A stretch of DNA of 64,000 bases, taken from assembly GCA_951799425.1 (NCBI GenBank), contig OX637399.1:13756501-13820500 (forward strand), given 5' to 3'. The position numbers were made by a program, and so were the translations under genes. Under the pieces are notes generated by a model. It was not told the DNA's origin and made no database searches. It saw only the letters and a program-made list of their open reading frames with translations. Of the stretch, positions 59,114 to 64,000 are shown one piece after another. This stretch comes from Ilex aquifolium. Lineage: Eukaryota; Streptophyta; Magnoliopsida; Aquifoliales; Aquifoliaceae. Every line of letters starts with the position of its first letter. The first letter of the stretch is position 1.

Positions 59114-62100
59114 CTGCAAGTGAAAACCAACAAATGAAAAACCAAATATATTAAAATGAACAAAACACAAAATACAGAAAGAAGCGTGGGGAGAGGGGGG
59201 CAATAGAGGAGAGGGAAGAAAAGGATTAAAAAGTTGAATTGCTTTACTACATAACATGCACTTGTAGTGAGTAGAATTGGGATGAATTTTTAAACTTGTT
59301 AACTGCGATTTGCAAAAGGAAGCCAACTGACTAGAAAGTAGTCGTCCCAAGACAGACACATTAACAAGTCTATAACACATCATAAACGAATGACTGGGAG
59401 ATATCAACTTTGTGACTATAGCATTCGAATGCTATCCATCTCAAGCACCCACAAGTGACTTCGGTTCCCACCCTGGTCCTACTAAGGACAAAGTTATGTA
59501 GATCCTGAAGTTAAGCAAGAGAACCTATATCAGAAATCAGGGGTATATGCAATGCTTAGTGCTTTCATTTGGAACCTAATCCACGAGTCTCTAAATCAAG
59601 TCAATCTCGTATCCCATGGGAATGGAATACAAATGTACTGTGTAATAAGTAACCACACAACAGCAACCATAAATTTTTTTTTCTACAAATTGCCTTCTCC
59701 CAAAAGACTCGGTGCAGATATTTGGTGTTGGTTAGAGAAGATCAAAGAGAAATGCAAGGCTTCATGGCACATCTTGATCAACAAACCCAACAAAATTATG
59801 AATATTGACCTACTAACATTAAGAGAGAGATGGATCCAGTGTGACCAAGTTGTGTTTGAGGGGAAAAACAGCGTCCAAGGAATATATGAAGATGGATAAA
59901 AACCAGGAAAACCTGTCGGTAACGAGGACTGCACAAGATTGCTAGGTACAAAGCACAACTCATTCATCTAATTTCTAAACCATCTGACTTTAAACCATAA
60001 AATGGATGACATCATAATTGGGAATGGAAGAAGCACCACAGAAGGATGTTTCTTTAGAACAAAATTCTATTGGGAAAAGTAATAGGATATGTTGCCAATT
60101 GGAAAAAAAAAATAAGAAAAAAGGAAGAGGACTGATATGGACCCACCATCACAAAATTAAGTGTGTAAAGGAAAAAGTATCCCTAAATTAGTATTAGTTA
60201 ATGTCTTGACACCTTGGAAAAATAAAAAATTATGAAAAATATTATGGAGCTTTTTTACATATTTAACATATGTGAAGCATCAACAAAATTATTTAATCCC
60301 CTACCATCCAAAAGTGAGGTACCCTTTGTTTGTCTGAAAATTTGAGTCCATGATAAAAAGCCAAAGCATCTAATTCTTCCCATTCCCATACTAGCAGCTA
60401 TTACAATATAAACATATTATCTTTTCCAAAAACATGTACCTCTTCTCCATTTTTGTCAAGGGCATACATATTGTGTCCCTTTGCACGATCCAATCCCCAA
60501 AGATGCCTTGTATTACAAGAGGGATTCACCACATTGGATGAACCCATGCAAATAAAAATTGATTTACCTTTTAAATGATCATCCACATCAAATCAATTTT
60601 TCATTTTTGTCACAAAAAAAGAAGGTCGTGCTTTATGCATTGAACATGCAGTCAAAAACAAGAATTAACTCAAATAATGCGATAAAAACAACCTTGTTGG
60701 CAGTGCCTTCAATATCGATTTATGGTGAATTTCTATAGAAGGTCCTTGGCACTTGAAGTTTTTACAGCAGAACACTCATTTTGAGAAAAAGCATGAAACA
60801 AATATCTTTCAGTGAGTCAACCCTCTCCTCCAAGAAAAATGAAAACTTCAACATTCTTATCAATCAAAATAAAAAAAGAATAAGGCCAAATATATTTGGC
60901 ATTGTTCCATACCAAATGCCATTTCACAGGAAAAAAAGAAGGCACTACATCCCCAATCACAAAATCTTCATCTTGACAAACTTCTTAACTGCTATTGTAA
61001 TCCCATACCCAAATATGTCAAGTAGATCCCTACCTAAGTAATTCACTCTGTAATAGAATCTCATTTAACCATTTGAGGCGTAGGGAAAAATGGATTTTAC
61101 AAATTTATGATGGAGGTTAGTCAACCAAACAAATAGGCGAACTTATGATTCTGAGTATAACCTCATTTATCCATTAACTCAGAAAGGTCTAAAATCCTTG
61201 GATATATGTACTGCGTACAGCATGTGGACATTTTACCCTGCTGTAAATACTCATACCCAGAATTTTGCAACCTACAGGAAATAGTGAAAAATGTAAACAG
61301 GGCCAGGTCACACTATTAGAATGCTAATATGTAAAATGACAATTGTAAAACTTAGTTTACCCAAACAACAAGAATAACACATAAATGCAAACGAACAAGA
61401 TATCTAATAATGAAGAATGAGTATAGCAGGCATTGATAATGACCTTGCTGTTAAATAGCTAAAGGTTACTCCAGAAACTGTCAAGGACAGTTACCAACAA
61501 ATACTCAACACCTACTTTTCCCCCCATCTCCCATCAAAAGAAACAATTCACAAAAATATTAAGGAAAGAAAATCACTTACATCTTTCCTATATATGGCAC
61601 CCTGGAAGTACAGCAAAGTTGGACGGCTATCAAAATCAGACAAGTCATTGACGAAGTTTTTGATTACATGCTTGTAAGGTGCAATGACATCTTTGTCAAC
61701 ATTAGCTATGTTTGGGGGATACCTTCCGAAATCCGCAAGGATGAACATTGCAGACCACAACTTTATTCTTGCATCTAAAAGGCTATTTGGATGGTGGGCT
61801 ACAATTATATGGTCTCTTCCCCCTGACCTCTTCCATTCTTCTTGAGCTGTCAAAAAATTGACCAAATTTTCTTGTAGCAATTTATTCTTGCTCCTATTTT
61901 CATGTGGCTTCAGCCTAGAATATCGGTTATAGCTTATGGACGAAAAAAAAGGAACAAATACAACATCAGCTTCACTGGCATTATGAATTCTTATTGCACT
62001 ATGGCCACTCAAATTGTCTGCAAATTCTGAGTATAGCAGATCCAACGTAAGCCAATATTCTATACTGTGTTGTAAGTTTAACCCACCAGGATAATCAGGA

Positions 62101-62492
62101 ACTTTGTCTCGAATATCAGGCCAAACACTCTCTCCCTCAGCTTTCCAATCTAACAGCTCAAAATGAAACTCTGGGGGTAAATCATACATGAAAACCTTAA
62201 GGAATACTTTATTAGGATTGCATTCCGCTAGATTCTTCTTTGATGGTGCTTCTACTTCATCTTCAGCATTCGCAATTGAGGGTCCAATATCACTTTGGAT
62301 CCCAGGTTCAGGATTATCATTGTCGATCGTAGCAAAGAGCTTGGAATTAGGTAATAAACTATGGTCAATGAAGTGAGGTCGGCCAGTTGAACGCCAAACA
62401 AAGAACCAAGATAATATGAACAAGACTGTTGTAACAGAAAACAAACAAAACAATGATTTCTGCCCAGTGGAATGTGCATTTCTCTCTGCCAT
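58559..62492 (-). CDS. GT47 exostosin-family glycosyltransferase (488 aa, two exons)
   Basis: A type II Golgi membrane protein predicted to build cell-wall or glycoprotein glycans; the closest named relatives I can think of are probable arabinosyltransferases of the ARAD1 kind. Exons 62492-61581 and 59113-58559 join in phase 0 (AAAGAT|GTAAGT; TTGCAG|GGTGGG). Residues 13-34 form one membrane segment (LFCLFSVTTVLFILSWFFVW); about 60 stem residues follow. The exostosin domain starts near 97 (VFLKVFMYDLPPEFHFELL) and includes GRDHIIVAHHPNSL (225-238), ADFGRYP, LLYFQGAIYRKDGG across the splice, GMHSSKFCLNIAGDTPSS (340-357) and CVPVIISDDIELPYEDV (368-384), the probable sugar-nucleotide region. Length fits the family. 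ATG at 62492 is the first in-frame ATG; the in-frame codon at 62519 is TTG. No breaks seen; donor sugar and linkage cannot be told. Confidence 0.9.
59114..61580 (-). other. intron of the GT47 gene, nothing recognised
   Basis: 2,467 bp, AT-rich, with short frames on both strands that show no known domain. No transposon ends were identified. Confidence 0.6.
61581..62492 (-). CDS. GT47 glycosyltransferase exon 1
   Basis: 304 codons from ATG (MAERNAHSTGQKS) to YRKD, ending at donor GT at 61580-61579. A possible acceptor (ACATAG, exon from 62525) just upstream suggests an intron in the 5' UTR. Confidence 0.9.
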
Positions 62493-63284
62493 TTCAATAT
62501 TGAGCTCAAAAATTTCCAATATGTGCTATGTCATATACTTTATATTCCTAACTACAAGGACACATAACAAAACATAAATCTTTATGGTGAACATCAAAGT
62601 AAATATGAGCTACCATGAGCCTTTAACAAATTAGAGAATATTAGAGGTCGTTCAGAATGATTAGTTGAAGGAAACAGCGAATTTCGCCCAGAAAATCTTA
62701 CACGGATGAACTTTATGATTTCCCATGAAGATAACTTGAGTAGAACCACAAACCAGCCATTCATTGATTCACACTGAAATTGTGAACACTATAAAAGACA
62801 ACCTCCAGAATTATTTCTTCTCAATGCAGAAAGAGAGACAAAAATGGTGGAATATAGTCAAACAATATTAAAGCACAACTAATAAAAAATGGCGTCGTTC
62901 TCTCTTATATTTGTCACATAAGATAGCGACAGAAAACCAAGTTCGAAAATGAATACTGCAATGCGAAGAAAAGCAGAGCCAGATGAAATTGGAATCTAAT
63001 CTCTCCACCCCATTAAAACAGAAACACCAAGTTGAAGACTCAGGTATTTTCTCTCTCTACATTAGTCATGAAATAGAAAAGGAACCCAGTTCAAAAACAG
63101 CCACCCAATGTTAAAGAAAGCAAACCCAGATGGATTTTAATCAAAATTTACCTACACACTACAACAGACACTATACAAATTCAGAAAGGAAGAGAATGGG
63201 ACGAAAAATTTGGTAGTGGATTGATTTTGAAGAACAAAGATTGAAAGGAAAAAGAAGAGTTCACCAGAAAGTTGTGATTCGTAC

Positions 63285-63420
63285 CGTAGAGAACAGACAA
63301 TGACCAAACGTAGAGGTTGTTGAATTGATCCAACTCTGTCTCTCTTTCTCTCTCTGCAAAAAATTTTCAAATAGCATGGGAATAGGGTCTACCTAAAGAA
63401 GCGGGCTCTTCACTCCGTTC
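63285..63420 (-). promoter_or_regulatory. possible 5' UTR exon and promoter end of the GT47 gene
   Basis: A CT/GA-rich segment (63338-63356) is followed on the minus strand by a good donor TCTACG|GTACGA at 63285. With the acceptor near 62525 this would make a 5' UTR intron of about 760 bp. It is inferred from splice motifs only. Confidence 0.3.
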
Positions 63421-63482
63421 TGAACATCGGTTTTTTTTTTGTTGATGTTTACTATTTTTCTAAATAATTTACTATTTTTCTT

Positions 63483-64000
63483 GAGTAAATTATACTTTAT
63501 CCATTGAATTATTATCTTTATTTTACTTTCTACTCTCAATTATAAAATTTCTTATATTATACCCTAAAATATTAATTTTATTTCATATCACTTCAATAGA
63601 TAACGATAAACTTAAAAATCTGTCAAATAAGGGAGGGAAACCCTAAAGAGCTTCCCACCAAGTGTCTAGTACCACTTTATTTTACCTTTTTTGCAATCAA
63701 ATGGTTGTTGGAAAGAAAAATAAGGTTGGCCAAAATAAGAAAATTTGGAGTTTAAAAAAGGCAAAGTCATGGATAAATATTTTTCTTAATTTTTGACATG
63801 TACATTTGTAATAGGCAGTTGTTTATTGGCAGTACAGACCATTTATATGCGCATTTACCGTCAAAAAATTGATAGTCGTTATCTATTGGAATGATATAAA
63901 ATAAAATTAATAGTATAGGGTACAATGTACGAAATTTTATAGTTGAAAGTTCCAAGTGAAATAAAGATAATAGTTAAAGGGTAAAGTGTAATTTACCCAT
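63483..64000. mobile_element. long-TIR MITE (Mutator-like), cut by the window end
   Basis: The first 120-130 bp (GAGTAAATTATACTTTAT...CAATAGATAACGA) match the reverse complement of the last 120-130 bp (GGGTAAATTACACTTTACCC...CAATAGATAACGA) with moderate divergence. Long inverted ends of the GGGTAAATTACACTTTA type belong to a common plant MULE-derived MITE group. The right target duplication is beyond the window. Confidence 0.75.

Noticed and set aside
58559..59407. Long open frame read as one 282-residue protein
   Set aside because: Its first third lies in the intron; the acceptor at 59114 and family match show the exon begins at 59113.
59440..59530. Faint 5S rRNA-like wording (GAAGTTAAGC)
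   Set aside because: The surrounding sequence does not match 5S rRNA or a Cassandra-type LTR.
62493..62519. Upstream start for the GT47 protein
   Set aside because: The codon at 62519 is TTG; the first in-frame ATG is at 62492.

Overview
This is nuclear DNA from a flowering plant, most likely a eudicot; I cannot name the species. The signs are AT-rich sequence, GT-AG spliced genes with plant-type proteins, plant retrotransposon families primed by initiator-Met tRNA (TGGTATCAGAGC), plant L1 LINEs, a chromovirus with a chromodomain, hAT/Mutator/Harbinger-type elements and a candidate Helitron. Only two host genes look intact. Everything else is transposon debris or unassigned non-coding DNA.

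Host gene 1 (+ strand) is the 3' part of COG1, a subunit of the Golgi tethering complex COG. Five exons (6261-6455, 28662-28942, 30511-30690, 30875-31052, 53237-53377) join in frame through GT-AG sites into the last 324 residues. Two introns are about 22.2 kb each and are packed with nested elements, so the gene covers at least 47 kb here. Its 5' exons lie before the window. Host gene 2 (- strand, 62492-58559, two exons, 488 aa) is a GT47/exostosin-family Golgi glycosyltransferase. The two genes converge, with a Harbinger-like element between them.

Layout. 1-6260 (inside a COG1 intron): an internally deleted chromovirus, a solo LTR, a small foldback element. 6456-28661 (intron): a decayed copia element B, with an internal tandem duplication and a solo LTR; copia element A (12312-24483), which holds a hAT-like element, a solo LTR, a 451-bp MITE and the nearly full-length copia element C (18779-24052); then a reverse copia remnant D. 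28943-31052: compact COG1 exons with a tRNA-derived SINE in one intron. 31053-53236 (intron): MITEs, copia element E (reverse, 32649-38386), a long LTR-like stretch, a 660-bp insertion between 12-bp direct repeats, a L1 LINE carrying a 2.5-kb solo LTR and a short candidate Helitron. 53785-58107: Harbinger-like element with a frameshifted Myb/SANT gene and a LINE fragment in its intron. 58559-63420: the glycosyltransferase gene. 63483-64000: a long-TIR MITE that runs to the window edge.

I found no CRISPR, rRNA, functional tRNA or prokaryote-type operon. The most notable content is the COG1 gene with two giant introns, the four-layer nest in element A that can be ordered in time from its target-site duplications, and the pattern of C-to-T type nonsense mutations in element C. 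Boundaries were placed by eye from LTR ends, target-site duplications and splice signals.
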